A DNA stretch of 64,000 nucleotides from RGIG529 sp050950425 (GTDB lineage: Bacteria > Bacillota > Clostridia > Oscillospirales > Oscillospiraceae). The notes below the pieces were generated by a model. That model was not told where the DNA came from. It searched no databases and was given only the letters and a program-made list of their open reading frames with translations. The stretch covers positions 1 through 64,000 of the forward strand of contig JBMNHO010000002.1 in NCBI GenBank assembly GCA_050950425.1. The letters run 5' to 3'. This document shows positions 43,073 through 52,334 of the stretch, piece after piece (the first letter of the stretch is position 1; every line of letters begins with the position of its first letter). The position numbers and the translations under genes are program-made.

Positions 43073-44323
43073 ATGAGTAAATATGACACCATTAGCCGTG
43101 TTCTGGAACGGGCCATTGAGGATGGAACGCTGAAAGATGCCCGCGAAGAGATTGAAAAAAGCGGGGCGGAGGAGACGCGGTTGGCAGATGTCTTGCTGAA
43201 CCCTGAAAATCAGCCCTTGATCGTAAAACAAACAGCGTGCAGCTGCCCGCCGGGAGAACCCCATGCCTGTGAGGTTGCATGTCTGTTTGACGCCATTGAA
43301 CGGGATGAAAACGGCCACGTTGTGATTAACAGCAACTGCACTGGATGCGGAGAATGTGTCAAGGCATGCCCGGAGAACGTGTTGGCAGGCCGCAAAGACT
43401 CCCTTGCTGTTCTTCAATTGCTGAAAGAGAAGAAAGCGCCGGTTTATGCAATGATTGCCCCCGCTTTTACCGGGCAGTTCAGCGATGAAGTCACCCCGGG
43501 GAAGCTGAGAAGCGCCTTTAAATATATGGGGTTTTATGGCATGGTGGAAGCCGCCTTGTTTGCCGATATTCTGACGCTGAAGGAAGCGCTTGAATTTGAC
43601 AAGGGGATTCAAACCGATCAAGATTATGTGCTGACGAGCTGCTGCTGTCCTTTGTGGATTACACTGATTCGGAAAGCTTATAAAGAAATGATTCCTCATG
43701 TTCCGCCCTCGGTTTCTCCTATGGTAGCATGTGGCCGTTCCATCAAAAGGCTTCACCCGGATGCCAAGACGATATTCGTCGGTCCCTGTCTGGCAAAGAA
43801 AGCGGAGGCACGGGAGCCGGACATTGTGGATGCCGTGGACTACGTATTGACATTTGAGGAAATTGCGGAACTGTTCCAGCTAATGAATATTCATCCGGAA
43901 ACATTCGAAGATGATCAAAGGGAGCACTCTTCCAGAGCCGGCCGCATTTATGCCCGGACCGGCGGGGTCAGCGAAGCGGTGCAGATGACACTGGACAGGC
44001 TGCGGCCTGGACGGGAAATTCCGCTGAAGGCCGTACAGGTCGACGGGGTGTCCAATTGCAGAAATCTCTTGAAGGATGTTGCCGAAGGCAAAGTCCGCGC
44101 GAATTTTATCGAGGGTATGGGCTGCCGCGGCGGCTGTGTAGGCGGCCCCAAATCGATGATCGACAAAGAGAAAGCACGGGAAGCCGTCGACCGATATGGA
44201 GAAGAAGCGCCGAGCAAGACCCCGGCGGACAACCCCGCTGTGCTGGAGCTGCTTCAAAGACTTGGGTATGACACGGTAGAAAGCCTTTTGGAGCGGGACA
44301 AAGACTTCACCAGAACGCTATAA
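43073..44323 (+). CDS. Monomeric [FeFe]-hydrogenase, group B-like
   Basis: 416 residues. N-terminal iron-sulfur part (CSCPPGEPHACEVAC and CTGCGECVKACP), then the H-cluster domain. The three signatures are TSCCCPLWITL, VGPCLAKKAEA and IEGMGCRGGCVGGP, which differ from the group A forms (TSCCPGW, MPCxxKxxE, ExMACPGGC) and match the group B pattern as I recall it. Expected to produce or oxidise H2 with ferredoxin; maturation genes hydEFG are not in the window. GAGGGAGAACC precedes the ATG. Confidence 0.85.
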   Translation: MSKYDTISRVLERAIEDGTLKDAREEIEKSGAEETRLADVLLNPENQPLIVKQTACSCPPGEPHACEVACLFDAIERDENGHVVINSNCTGCGECVKACPENVLAGRKDSLAVLQLLKEKKAPVYAMIAPAFTGQFSDEVTPGKLRSAFKYMGFYGMVEAALFADILTLKEALEFDKGIQTDQDYVLTSCCCPLWITLIRKAYKEMIPHVPPSVSPMVACGRSIKRLHPDAKTIFVGPCLAKKAEAREPDIVDAVDYVLTFEEIAELFQLMNIHPETFEDDQREHSSRAGRIYARTGGVSEAVQMTLDRLRPGREIPLKAVQVDGVSNCRNLLKDVAEGKVRANFIEGMGCRGGCVGGPKSMIDKEKAREAVDRYGEEAPSKTPADNPAVLELLQRLGYDTVESLLERDKDFTRTL

Positions 44324-44362
44324 GCGTTTGTTTCGGTTATCGTTTACCAGTTTAACGTCAAA

Positions 44363-44412
44363 CAACAAAGCCGGGCGCGGTTGCGCCCGGCTTTGTTGTA
44401 TCTTTTTTTATA
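44363..44412 (+). terminator. Terminator of the ferredoxin-hydrogenase operon
   Basis: A 16-bp perfect stem (44363-44378 with 44383-44398) and a T-run (tatcttttttt) just after. Confidence 0.9.
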
Positions 44413-44466
44413 GTATCGTTTTGTTTTGTTATCCCAGACAAATTGCGCGGCGCACGAACGGAACCG

Positions 44467-45960
44467 CTAGGATAGAAGGGTGGAAAGCGTTTCAATCCCG
44501 ATTTGTATCCGCCGCAGGGTTTCTTCTTTTCCCAAAATGGCGCACAGTTCCACGCCGCCGCCCGGTGTCATCGCTTTTCCTGAAACAGCCACGCGAACCG
44601 GCCATAAGATCAGGCTGTTTTTGATTCCCTGTTGTTCCGCAAGGCCGAACAAAGCCTCGTGAATGGCGTCCCCGGTCCAGTCCGGCAGAGATGCCAAAAC
44701 AGGAACCACGCTTTGCAAAGCAGAGAGGGAGGAGGCCTCCGTTGTTTTGGACTTTTTATGCACAAACAAAGCCGTGTCATAATCTGGAAGCGCGTCAAAA
44801 AAGTCTACCCGCTCCGGAATGTCGGTCAGCTGCAAGCACCGCGGCTGCAAAAGAGGCGCAATCAGCTTGGTGTCGATCTTCGGGTTTTTCACCACGCTGC
44901 GAATATAAGGCTCCGCCGCCGTGTGGAACACGTCCGGGGACATGGCCCTGATATATATGCTGTTAAAATGGGTGAGCTTTTCCATGTCGAAGATGGCGGG
45001 GGATTTGGAAATCCCATGGATGTCGAACATAGAGGCCAGGTCATCCAGCGAAAAGATTTCCTCTTCTCCTCCGGGGCTCCACCCCAGCAGGGCAACATAG
45101 TTTAACACGGCTTCCGACAAGTATCCCATGGAGATCAAATCCTCATAAGAAGGGTCGCCGTATCGTTTTGACATTTTGTGCTGTGCGTCCCGCATCACCG
45201 GAGAACAATGGATATACGTCGGGATTTCCCAGCCAAACGCTTGATATAACAGATTGTACTTGGGCGTGGAGGACAAATACTCCGAGCCACGCACCACGTG
45301 GGTAATGCCCATCAGATGATCGTCAACGACATTGGCAAAGTTGTAGGTAGGCAGCCCGTCAGATTTGATGAGGACATTGTCGTCCAACTCTTTGTTTTCC
45401 ACTGTAATGTCACCAAACACCACGTCAGAAAACGTGGTGGCCCCGTCCCGGGGAATGCGCTGGCGGATGACATATGGAATGCCGGCAGACAGCTTTTCGT
45501 CAATTTCAGCTTGGGAGAGCCGGGCGCAGTGTCCGTCGTATTTCACAGCGCCCTTTCCCTCACTGGAATGGCGCATTTCATCTAACCGCGCTTCATTGCA
45601 AAAGCAGCGATATGCATGTCCTTTTTCCATCAGAAGGGCAGCGTATTTTTGATAAATCTCCCGCCGTTCCGTCTGAACATACGGGCCGACCGGGCCGCCG
45701 ACGTCAGGTCCTTCGTCGTGGAACAATTTGCAGTCTGCCATCGTCTTGTAGATAACAGAGACGGCGTCTTCCACAAGCCGACCCTGGTCGGTGTCTTCAA
45801 TTCGCAAAATAAATTTTCCACCTGCATGCCGCGCAATGAGCCAGGTGTAGAGGGCGGTCCGCAGGTTCCCAACGTGCATATATCCCGTGGGGCTGGGGGC
45901 AAACCGCGTGCGAACCCCGCCTTTTGGGATGCGGGATTCCATCTCCGCAAAATAATCCAT
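44467..45960 (-). CDS. gltX: Glutamyl-tRNA synthetase
   Basis: 497 residues. HIGH motif in APSPTGYMHVGNLRTA, second signature KMSKRYG, C-terminal helical anticodon-binding domain. GGAGGCTCAT precedes the ATG. Together with GlnRS at 24069-25760 it means the cell carries separate enzymes for Glu and Gln. Confidence 0.96.
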   Translation of the reverse strand: MDYFAEMESRIPKGGVRTRFAPSPTGYMHVGNLRTALYTWLIARHAGGKFILRIEDTDQGRLVEDAVSVIYKTMADCKLFHDEGPDVGGPVGPYVQTERREIYQKYAALLMEKGHAYRCFCNEARLDEMRHSSEGKGAVKYDGHCARLSQAEIDEKLSAGIPYVIRQRIPRDGATTFSDVVFGDITVENKELDDNVLIKSDGLPTYNFANVVDDHLMGITHVVRGSEYLSSTPKYNLLYQAFGWEIPTYIHCSPVMRDAQHKMSKRYGDPSYEDLISMGYLSEAVLNYVALLGWSPGGEEEIFSLDDLASMFDIHGISKSPAIFDMEKLTHFNSIYIRAMSPDVFHTAAEPYIRSVVKNPKIDTKLIAPLLQPRCLQLTDIPERVDFFDALPDYDTALFVHKKSKTTEASSLSALQSVVPVLASLPDWTGDAIHEALFGLAEQQGIKNSLILWPVRVAVSGKAMTPGGGVELCAILGKEETLRRIQIGIETLSTLLS

Positions 45961-46153
45961 ATGAGCCTCCTAATGCCAGAATACTTCAAAATCAAGATGT
46001 TTTTACATTGTAGAACGACAGCAAGGCTTTGTCAAGGGTTGCCAGAAGAGTCGAGTTATGATAAAATTGATCGATTGCAGATGCAGAAATCCATTCTATT
46101 TTCATGATTCATGGAGATAGATCCAATTTGAATTGTATAAAGGAGGCGGCTTT

Positions 46154-47341
46154 GTGGAATTGCAGATTTCAAACCGCATGTCGGGTTTGCAGCCATCGGC
46201 CATCCGTGAAATATTAAAAGTGACAGGTCAGCCCAACATGATCTCATTCGCGGCGGGAAGCCCCGCTTCGGATACTTTTCCTATAAGAGAGCTTCATGGC
46301 TTGGCCGGGGAGATTTTAGAACGCAAAGGGGAAAGGGCGCTGCAATACGGCGCAACCGAGGGATATGGCCCGCTGCGGAAACAGACAAAACAGCGTCTTT
46401 CCGAAAAACATGACATCGGACAGGATTTCGATGATTTGATGATGTTATCCGGCGGGCAGCAGGGTCTGGATCTGGTTGCCAAATGCCTTTTAAACGAGGG
46501 AGATGTGGTACTCTGTGAAGCATACAGCTTTATCGGCGCGCTAAACGCGTTTCGCTCTTACGGCGCCCGTCCGGTCGGCATACCTCTGGAAGAGGACGGA
46601 ATGAATTTGGAGCTTCTGGAACACGCGCTGCGGCAAGAGCCAAACGTGAAGCTGATTTATACGATTCCTACGTTTCAAAACCCGATGGGGATTACCATGT
46701 CAAAACAGCGGCGGAAAAAGCTGTACGACTTGGCTGTGCAGTACAATGTGATGATCGTAGAGGACTCGCCTTATTTTGAGCTGCGCTATTCGGGAGAGGC
46801 TGTCCCGGCGATTAAAACATGGGACCGGACGGGACACGTGATCTACCTTGGATCCTATTCCAAGGTGATTGCGCCCGGGCTGCGGGTTGGATTTCTTTGT
46901 GCCCGGGCGGAGCTTGTCGCAAAGCTGGTGGTCGCAAAGCAGTGCGCGGATGTGCACAATCCGCTTCTCTCGCAAATGCTGATTTTTTATTATTTGGATC
47001 GATATGACATGGACGCCCATATCGACTTGTGCCGCAACCTGTATCGAAAAAAGCGTGACCGCATGCTGGAGAAAATGGAGCAGCTGTTCCCAAAGGAAGT
47101 GTCCTTTACGCGGCCGGAGGGAGGGCTTTTCCTTTGGTGCAGCCTCCCGGATTCGGTCTCCGGAATGGCATTTTGTAAAAAAGCCACCCAGGCGGGGGTT
47201 GCCTGCGTTCCCGGGGGTACGTTTGATCCAAAGGAAGACCCGGATTGCCCCTGTTTTCGTGTCAATTTTTCTTTGCCAACGTTGGAACAGATCGACCAAG
47301 GGATATCCATTTTGGCCAATTGTATGAAAAATGGATTTTAA
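46154..47341 (+). CDS. PLP-dependent aminotransferase (class I/II, 2-aminoadipate type)
   Basis: About 395 residues. GSPASDTFP and YGATEGYGPLR near the N-terminus, TIPTFQNPMG, and the PLP lysine in GSYSKVIAPGLRVGF. Fold-type I aminotransferase of the group that covers 2-aminoadipate, aromatic and branched amino acids; no MocR-type DNA-binding domain. GTG 46154 follows AAAGGAGG by seven bases; an upstream ATG frame overlaps this ribosome site. Followed by trpS. Confidence 0.9.
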   Translation: MELQISNRMSGLQPSAIREILKVTGQPNMISFAAGSPASDTFPIRELHGLAGEILERKGERALQYGATEGYGPLRKQTKQRLSEKHDIGQDFDDLMMLSGGQQGLDLVAKCLLNEGDVVLCEAYSFIGALNAFRSYGARPVGIPLEEDGMNLELLEHALRQEPNVKLIYTIPTFQNPMGITMSKQRRKKLYDLAVQYNVMIVEDSPYFELRYSGEAVPAIKTWDRTGHVIYLGSYSKVIAPGLRVGFLCARAELVAKLVVAKQCADVHNPLLSQMLIFYYLDRYDMDAHIDLCRNLYRKKRDRMLEKMEQLFPKEVSFTRPEGGLFLWCSLPDSVSGMAFCKKATQAGVACVPGGTFDPKEDPDCPCFRVNFSLPTLEQIDQGISILANCMKNGF

Positions 47342-47369
47342 ACGGATAGAGTGAAAAGAGGAATGGGAA

Positions 47370-48368
47370 ATGGAAGAGAAAAAACCGATTATTTTCAGCG
47401 GAATTCAACCCAGCGGAAAAATCACACTGGGTAATTATCTGGGTGCTATGAAAAACTGGGTTGCCATGCAGGACGATTTCGACTGTATTTATTGTGTGGT
47501 GGATGAACACGCCATTACCGTGCGTCAGGATCCGGCTGCTTTGCGGCGGCAGACGCTGGAGCTGTTTGCCCAGCTACTGGCATGCGGATTGGATCCGGAA
47601 AAAAGCACCTTATTCATTCAAAGCCACGTACCCCAGCATGCAGAGTTGGCGTGGGTTTTAAACTGTTATACGATGTTTGGCGAGCTGTCCCGCATGACAC
47701 AGTTTAAAGATAAGTCAGAACAGCACAAAGACAATATCAATGCGGGGCTGTTTACGTACCCCGCGCTGATGGCGGCGGATATTTTGCTGTATGGCGCCGA
47801 CCGGGTGCCTGTGGGAGAGGATCAAAAGCAACACGTGGAGATCACCCGTGATGTGGCCCTTCGATTCAATGGAGTTTATGGGGATGTGTTTACTCTGCCC
47901 GAGGCATATATTCCCAAGGTGGGGGCCCGCATCATGAGTCTCACAGAGCCGACGAAAAAGATGAGCAAATCCAGCGAAAATGAAAACTCTTACATTTTGG
48001 TCATGGACCGCCCGGAAGACATCATGCGTAAATGCAAAAGGGCGGTGACAGACAGCGACTCCCGCGTCGTCCGGTCGGCGGATAAGCCGGGGATTACCAA
48101 TTTGATCGGGATTTACGCCGCCGCAACGGGGAAAACGCCGGAAGCGGTGGAAGAAGAATTTGCAGGGCAAGGGTACGGGGTGTTCAAGCCGGCGGTTGGA
48201 GAGGCCGTTGTCGAGCTTTTGGCGCCCATTCGCGAGAAAACGCTTGCGCTGTTGCAGGATAAGGGAACGTTGGAGGCGCTTTATCGGCAGGGGGCTGAAA
48301 AAGCGGCAAAACGAGCCCAGCGTATGCTTTCGAAAGTATACCGAAAGGTCGGGTTTGTCCCTCGTTAA
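47370..48368 (+). CDS. trpS: Tryptophanyl-tRNA synthetase
   Basis: 332 residues, class I dimer. GIQPSGKITLGNYLGA (HIGH equivalent) and KMSKSSENENS are intact. GGAATGGGAA precedes the ATG. No T-box leader is visible upstream; only 28 bases separate it from the aminotransferase gene. Confidence 0.96.
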   Translation: MEEKKPIIFSGIQPSGKITLGNYLGAMKNWVAMQDDFDCIYCVVDEHAITVRQDPAALRRQTLELFAQLLACGLDPEKSTLFIQSHVPQHAELAWVLNCYTMFGELSRMTQFKDKSEQHKDNINAGLFTYPALMAADILLYGADRVPVGEDQKQHVEITRDVALRFNGVYGDVFTLPEAYIPKVGARIMSLTEPTKKMSKSSENENSYILVMDRPEDIMRKCKRAVTDSDSRVVRSADKPGITNLIGIYAAATGKTPEAVEEEFAGQGYGVFKPAVGEAVVELLAPIREKTLALLQDKGTLEALYRQGAEKAAKRAQRMLSKVYRKVGFVPR

Positions 48369-48446
48369 ACTGTATTTTTCAGCGGCTGCGCAAACGAGAA
48401 AGCAGCAAACAATAGTAGAATTGAGTAGGATAAGGAGATCAACTCC

Positions 48447-49538
48447 ATGACAGAAGAGCTTCGGCTGATTTGCATCGCGGCAATTGCGTTGGTTGTTGCA
48501 ATGGTGGTTTCGTTTGTATCCACGCCGGTGGTGAAAGCGTTCGCCCAAAAAGTAGGGGCCATTGACGTGCCAAAAGACAACCGCAGAATGCACAAGGTTC
48601 CCATTCCCCGTTTGGGAGGGCTTGCCATTTTCTTTGGGTTTTTGCTTGCTGTTTTGATATTTGTAGAAATGACCCCGCAGTTCAAAAGCATGCTGTTTGG
48701 CGCCGTTATCATCGTGATCCTGGGAATCATTGACGACATTATCCCGCTGCCCGCTTTGCTGAAGTTTGTGGTGCAAATCATCGCCTCCTTGATCGCCGTG
48801 TGGGGTGGAAATGTGATTACGGTGATATCCAATCCAAATGTTTTAAGCGAACAGCCCTATGTGCAGCTTGGTGTACTCTCCATTCCCATTACCGTTTTGT
48901 GGATCGTAGCCATCACCAACTCTGTGAATCTGATCGATGGACTGGACGGGCTGGCCGTTGGCGTGTCAACCATCAGCTCTTTGACGATTTTGGTCATTGC
49001 GCTGGTTGTCAGCGAAGGAGAAACGGCGCTTATGATGGCCGCTTTGGCGGGGGGCTGCATCGGGTTTTTGCCCTATAATTTAAACCCGGCAAAAATATTC
49101 ATGGGTGATACAGGCGCCACTTTTTTAGGCTTTGTTTTGGCTGTTGTATCCATCCAGGGACTGTTTAAGTTCTACGCCATTATCTCGTTTGCCGTTCCGT
49201 TTTTGATTTTGGGGCTGCCCATTTTCGATACGGCATTCGCGTTTTTACGCAGACTGTCAAAAGGTCAAAATCCCATGTCACCGGACCGCAGCCATGTCCA
49301 CCATCGTTTGATTGATATGGGATTCAACCAAAAGCAGACGGTTGCTATCTTATATGTCATCAGTGCAATTTTGGGGTTGTCTGCCGTTGTTTTGACCACC
49401 AGCGGCGCTGGAAAAGCAATTGTATTTTTTGTGGCCGTGTGTATTGTTGTTGCCATCAGCACCAAACTGATTTCCGGACATACCAATGGAAAAGCCGGAA
49501 AAGAGCAGGATACAAACGAGCATAATACGGAGGAGTAG
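48447..49538 (+). CDS. tagO: Undecaprenyl-phosphate GlcNAc-1-phosphate transferase (TagO/WecA type)
   Basis: 363 residues, about ten membrane helices. Family motifs: DVPKDNRRMHK, PRLGGLAIFFGF, DDIIPLP, NLIDGLDGLAVG and FMGDTGATFLGF, with SPDRSHVHHRL as the cytoplasmic nucleotide loop. Transfers GlcNAc-1-P to the lipid carrier, the first step of teichoic acid and related polymers. Two bases separate it from mnaA. Confidence 0.92.
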   Translation: MTEELRLICIAAIALVVAMVVSFVSTPVVKAFAQKVGAIDVPKDNRRMHKVPIPRLGGLAIFFGFLLAVLIFVEMTPQFKSMLFGAVIIVILGIIDDIIPLPALLKFVVQIIASLIAVWGGNVITVISNPNVLSEQPYVQLGVLSIPITVLWIVAITNSVNLIDGLDGLAVGVSTISSLTILVIALVVSEGETALMMAALAGGCIGFLPYNLNPAKIFMGDTGATFLGFVLAVVSIQGLFKFYAIISFAVPFLILGLPIFDTAFAFLRRLSKGQNPMSPDRSHVHHRLIDMGFNQKQTVAILYVISAILGLSAVVLTTSGAGKAIVFFVAVCIVVAISTKLISGHTNGKAGKEQDTNEHNTEE

Positions 49539-49540
49539 CT

Positions 49541-50689
49541 GTGGGAAAAAAGCGAGTTATGACAGTTTTTGGGACTAGACCGGAGGCGATTAAAATGGCG
49601 CCTCTTGTGGGTGCGCTTTCAGTACATCCCGATTTGGAGTCTATTTGTTGCGTGACGGCCCAGCACAGGGAGATGCTGGATGGCGTCCTTCGACTCTTTC
49701 AAATTCAGCCTCAATATGATCTCAATATCATGGCACAGCGGCAGAGCCTGTCGCAGATCACAAGCCGGTGTCTCCTTGGCATGGATGAAGTACTGCAGGA
49801 AGCAAAACCGGATTTGGTTTTGGTCCATGGGGACACGTCCACCACGTTTGCGGGCGCGCTTTCGGCGTTTTATCATACCGTCCCTGTAGGCCACGTGGAA
49901 GCGGGGCTTCGAACGTATGACAAATATTCTCCCTTCCCGGAGGAGATGAACCGCACCATGGTAAGCGCCTTGGCGGAACTTCACTTTTGCCCAACGGCGG
50001 CCAACCGGGACAATCTGTTGAGGGAGAAAACCACAGGGGAAATATTTGTCACAGGGAATACGGTGATTGACGCGCTGAAAACAACGGTTGTTCGAGGCTA
50101 TCGTTTTACGGATCAGCGCTTAAACGGGCTGAATTTTAAAAATGACAAGGTGATTTTGGTCACCTGTCACCGGAGAGAGAATTATGGGCTTCCCATGCAG
50201 CAGATTATGCTCGCGTTGCGGGACATTGCGGAGCGGTTTGAAGATGTGCAATTGGTTTACCCCGTCCATTTAAACCCTGTTGTGCGAGAAGCGGCGGCGA
50301 AGTACTTAGACGGAGTGCCGCGGGTGCATCTGATCGATCCTTTGCCGGCCGACGAGATGCACAATTTAATGGCGCTTTGCCATTTTGTCATGACAGATTC
50401 GGGAGGGCTGCAGGAAGAGGCGCCCGCCCTTGGAAAACCTGTCCTGGTTTTGCGGAGGGAAACAGAACGGCCGGAAGCCGTCGCTGCGGGAACCGTGCGT
50501 TTGGCTGGTGTGGAGCGGGAGGAAATTGTTTCCCTCGCAACGGGGCTTTTGTCCTCTCAAACGGAATATGAACAAATGGCAAAAGCGGTGAACCCATACG
50601 GCGATGGCCACGCGTGCGACCGGATTGTCGAGGGGATTTTATGGCATTTTGGTCTGAACCAAGAAAAGCCTCTTGATTTTGTGCCATAA
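49541..50689 (+). CDS. mnaA: UDP-N-acetylglucosamine 2-epimerase (non-hydrolysing)
   Basis: 382 residues, two Rossmann-like domains of GT-B type. FGTRPEAIKMAPL, the VHGDTSTTFAGALSAFY region, GHVEAGLRT and TDSGGLQEEAP are all present. Makes UDP-ManNAc, the donor used by the TagA at 11104-11844. GTG start after GGAGGAG. In an operon with tagO. Confidence 0.95.
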   Translation: MGKKRVMTVFGTRPEAIKMAPLVGALSVHPDLESICCVTAQHREMLDGVLRLFQIQPQYDLNIMAQRQSLSQITSRCLLGMDEVLQEAKPDLVLVHGDTSTTFAGALSAFYHTVPVGHVEAGLRTYDKYSPFPEEMNRTMVSALAELHFCPTAANRDNLLREKTTGEIFVTGNTVIDALKTTVVRGYRFTDQRLNGLNFKNDKVILVTCHRRENYGLPMQQIMLALRDIAERFEDVQLVYPVHLNPVVREAAAKYLDGVPRVHLIDPLPADEMHNLMALCHFVMTDSGGLQEEAPALGKPVLVLRRETERPEAVAAGTVRLAGVEREEIVSLATGLLSSQTEYEQMAKAVNPYGDGHACDRIVEGILWHFGLNQEKPLDFVP

Positions 50690-50738
50690 CAACAAAGAGC
50701 CAATCAAAAGAGACGCCATAAGAAAGAGGTGATGACGC

Positions 50739-51509
50739 TTGGATAAACGGAAGATGACGCTGTTTGCCGGAATGCTTGCCGTCATTATCGTATTTGCTAT
50801 TTTCAGCAGTTTTTGGAGTGTCATATTTCAAACAGGAGGCTCTATTTCTGTGCTTTGGCCTTCTCCGGCGGCAGACGCGTCCCCGAACAGTGGGAATATG
50901 GAACATATTACGCTGGCAGATGGCTACCAGCGCATTCGGATTGACCCGGAAAACGTACAAGCTGTGGTTCGAACCCTGGCACGACCGCAGCAATATACGC
51001 AGACGGTTCGGTACACATTGTTTTGGGGAGAAAAGGAACAGAGAACGGCATCCGTTTTTTGCGCTACGCTGGGGGAGTATACGGCTGCAAAAGCCGAGCA
51101 GCCGGGAAAAACGCAATACAGCATTTGGGGAAAGGGGACTTTGTACCGATGGTATCAAGGGGAGCATAACTGGTACCAAAGCCAAATTTCTTACATAACA
51201 GCCGACACTTTGCAGTACATCCCCACTTATGAAGCGGTGCTGCTGCTCAAGCAGGATCAAATTCAGCTCGCCCAATATGTCACGCTCAACCAAAAAACCT
51301 GCATTTATGTGGAATTTATGGAACCGGATTCCGACACGAGAAGCGGATATTGGATCGACGCGGAACAAGGCGTGCTGCTGCGCGCCGAGTCCTATGACGG
51401 GGACCGAATGATTTGGTCTGTCGAGGTGTCCGCATTTTCCACTTCTGCTGTAGATGAATCTCTGTTTTCTCTGCCCAACGGAGTGGATGTGAGAACGTTG
51501 TCTTCATAA
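50739..51509 (+). CDS. Membrane-anchored extracytoplasmic protein of unknown function
   Basis: 256 residues. One N-terminal membrane helix (about 7-30), rest outside, mostly beta strands with many aromatic residues. The C-terminal part (SGYWIDAEQGVLLRAESYDG, LFSLPNG) recalls LolA-like or sporulation lipoproteins that end with a DxxLFxLPxGV motif. TTG start with AAGAGGTGATG upstream. It comes after mnaA in the same direction. Confidence 0.65.
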   Translation: MDKRKMTLFAGMLAVIIVFAIFSSFWSVIFQTGGSISVLWPSPAADASPNSGNMEHITLADGYQRIRIDPENVQAVVRTLARPQQYTQTVRYTLFWGEKEQRTASVFCATLGEYTAAKAEQPGKTQYSIWGKGTLYRWYQGEHNWYQSQISYITADTLQYIPTYEAVLLLKQDQIQLAQYVTLNQKTCIYVEFMEPDSDTRSGYWIDAEQGVLLRAESYDGDRMIWSVEVSAFSTSAVDESLFSLPNGVDVRTLSS

Positions 51510-51893
51510 GCCCATGAGCAGCAGAAGCCCCAGGGTAATCACCACTTCTAAATTATCTCCTTCCAAAAACAGAAACAATATAATTAGCACAAGAAGGATA
51601 TCCCCGGTGTCCAAAGAATCCAGCTTAAACTGTTTGAGCAAAGAGCCGAGCCCCCCTCCGCCTGCGCTGTCTCCAGAGCCAAACAAAGAAGAGAGTCCCT
51701 TCAGGGGAGAGCTGCCCCCAAACAGCCCGCTGAGCAAGGAAGGCTCTGGCGCTTTGTTGGGCGGCGGTTTTGGCTCCGGGGCGGGAGGCGGCGGGAAAGG
51801 AGGGGATGACGGGTGGGGAGGGGGCGGCGTGTCGTCTACCACAACACGTTCATATGTATTCCCCTTTGGAATATAACGATTATACAGTATCAT
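51504..51893 (-). CDS. Proline-rich protein with C-terminal membrane anchor, cluster gene 3
   Basis: 129 residues. Residues 22-50 are Pro-rich (PPPPHPSSPPFPPPPAPEP), then a Gly/Ser/Leu-rich part (LLSGLFGGSS) and a hydrophobic C-terminus (DTGDILLVLIILFLFLEGDN, then VVITLGLLLLMGL). AAAGGAGGAG abuts the ATG and the gene overlaps the one before by 14 bases, so it is coupled. It also overlaps the convergent gene by six bases. A family is not recognised. The GC-rich overlapping plus-strand frames are shadows. Confidence 0.6.
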   Translation of the reverse strand: MILYNRYIPKGNTYERVVVDDTPPPPHPSSPPFPPPPAPEPKPPPNKAPEPSLLSGLFGGSSPLKGLSSLFGSGDSAGGGGLGSLLKQFKLDSLDTGDILLVLIILFLFLEGDNLEVVITLGLLLLMGL

Positions 51894-52296
51894 CTCCTCC
51901 TTTCAGGACTCCAAGTGCGATGCGGATGACGCGAGATATTTTTGCGATTTGCATTGCGTGGTTTATTTTTTCCTGTCTTTCCGGCTTGAGAAAAGGACGC
52001 AACGCATTGAGCAATGCAACTTTTTGGTCATCCGGTTCATTCCATGCAGATGCAGCACGGAGCAAAATCCCCATCATCTTGGGGTCGACGCCGCCGTCCC
52101 CTGATCCGCCGCCCAAAAGGGACAGTAAGTTTGGCGTAGCCGCGGGCGCAGATGAAGAGTCCTGCTGCGGGTCCGGCACAGGGAAAGGGGGGGACTGGTT
52201 GTTTCCCGCCCCTAGGGACCGTGCAAGAGACATAATTTGCTCCATGGTATCCGGTGAGGAGAGCACTTGATTTAGCTTATCTTCAAAATCGCTCAT
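51880..52296 (-). CDS. Unknown protein with helical ends and Pro/Ser linker, cluster gene 2
   Basis: 138 residues, soluble. N-terminal helix (DKLNQVLSSPDTMEQIMSLA), a low-complexity Pro/Gln/Ser/Gly middle, and a helical C-terminus (LLNALRPFLKPERQEKINHA). GGGAGGCGCAT precedes the ATG. The residues before the linker (SSPDTMEQIMSLA) resemble the first protein of the cluster, hinting at a shared helical module. Confidence 0.65.
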   Translation of the reverse strand: MSDFEDKLNQVLSSPDTMEQIMSLARSLGAGNNQSPPFPVPDPQQDSSSAPAATPNLLSLLGGGSGDGGVDPKMMGILLRAASAWNEPDDQKVALLNALRPFLKPERQEKINHAMQIAKISRVIRIALGVLKGGDDTV

Positions 52297-52334
52297 ATGC
52301 GCCTCCCGGTCAAACCTTTTGTTTTATGTTTGCA

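Noticed and set aside
42689..43756. Reverse-strand open frame of 355 codons
   Set aside because: Antisense to the ferredoxin and hydrogenase genes; composition reflects their codon pattern.
47715..48776. Reverse-strand open frame of 353 codons
   Set aside because: Antisense to trpS and tagO; Asn/His/Arg-rich shadow translation.
51514..52270. Plus-strand Gly/Pro-rich frames
   Set aside because: Shadows of the low-complexity minus-strand cluster genes.
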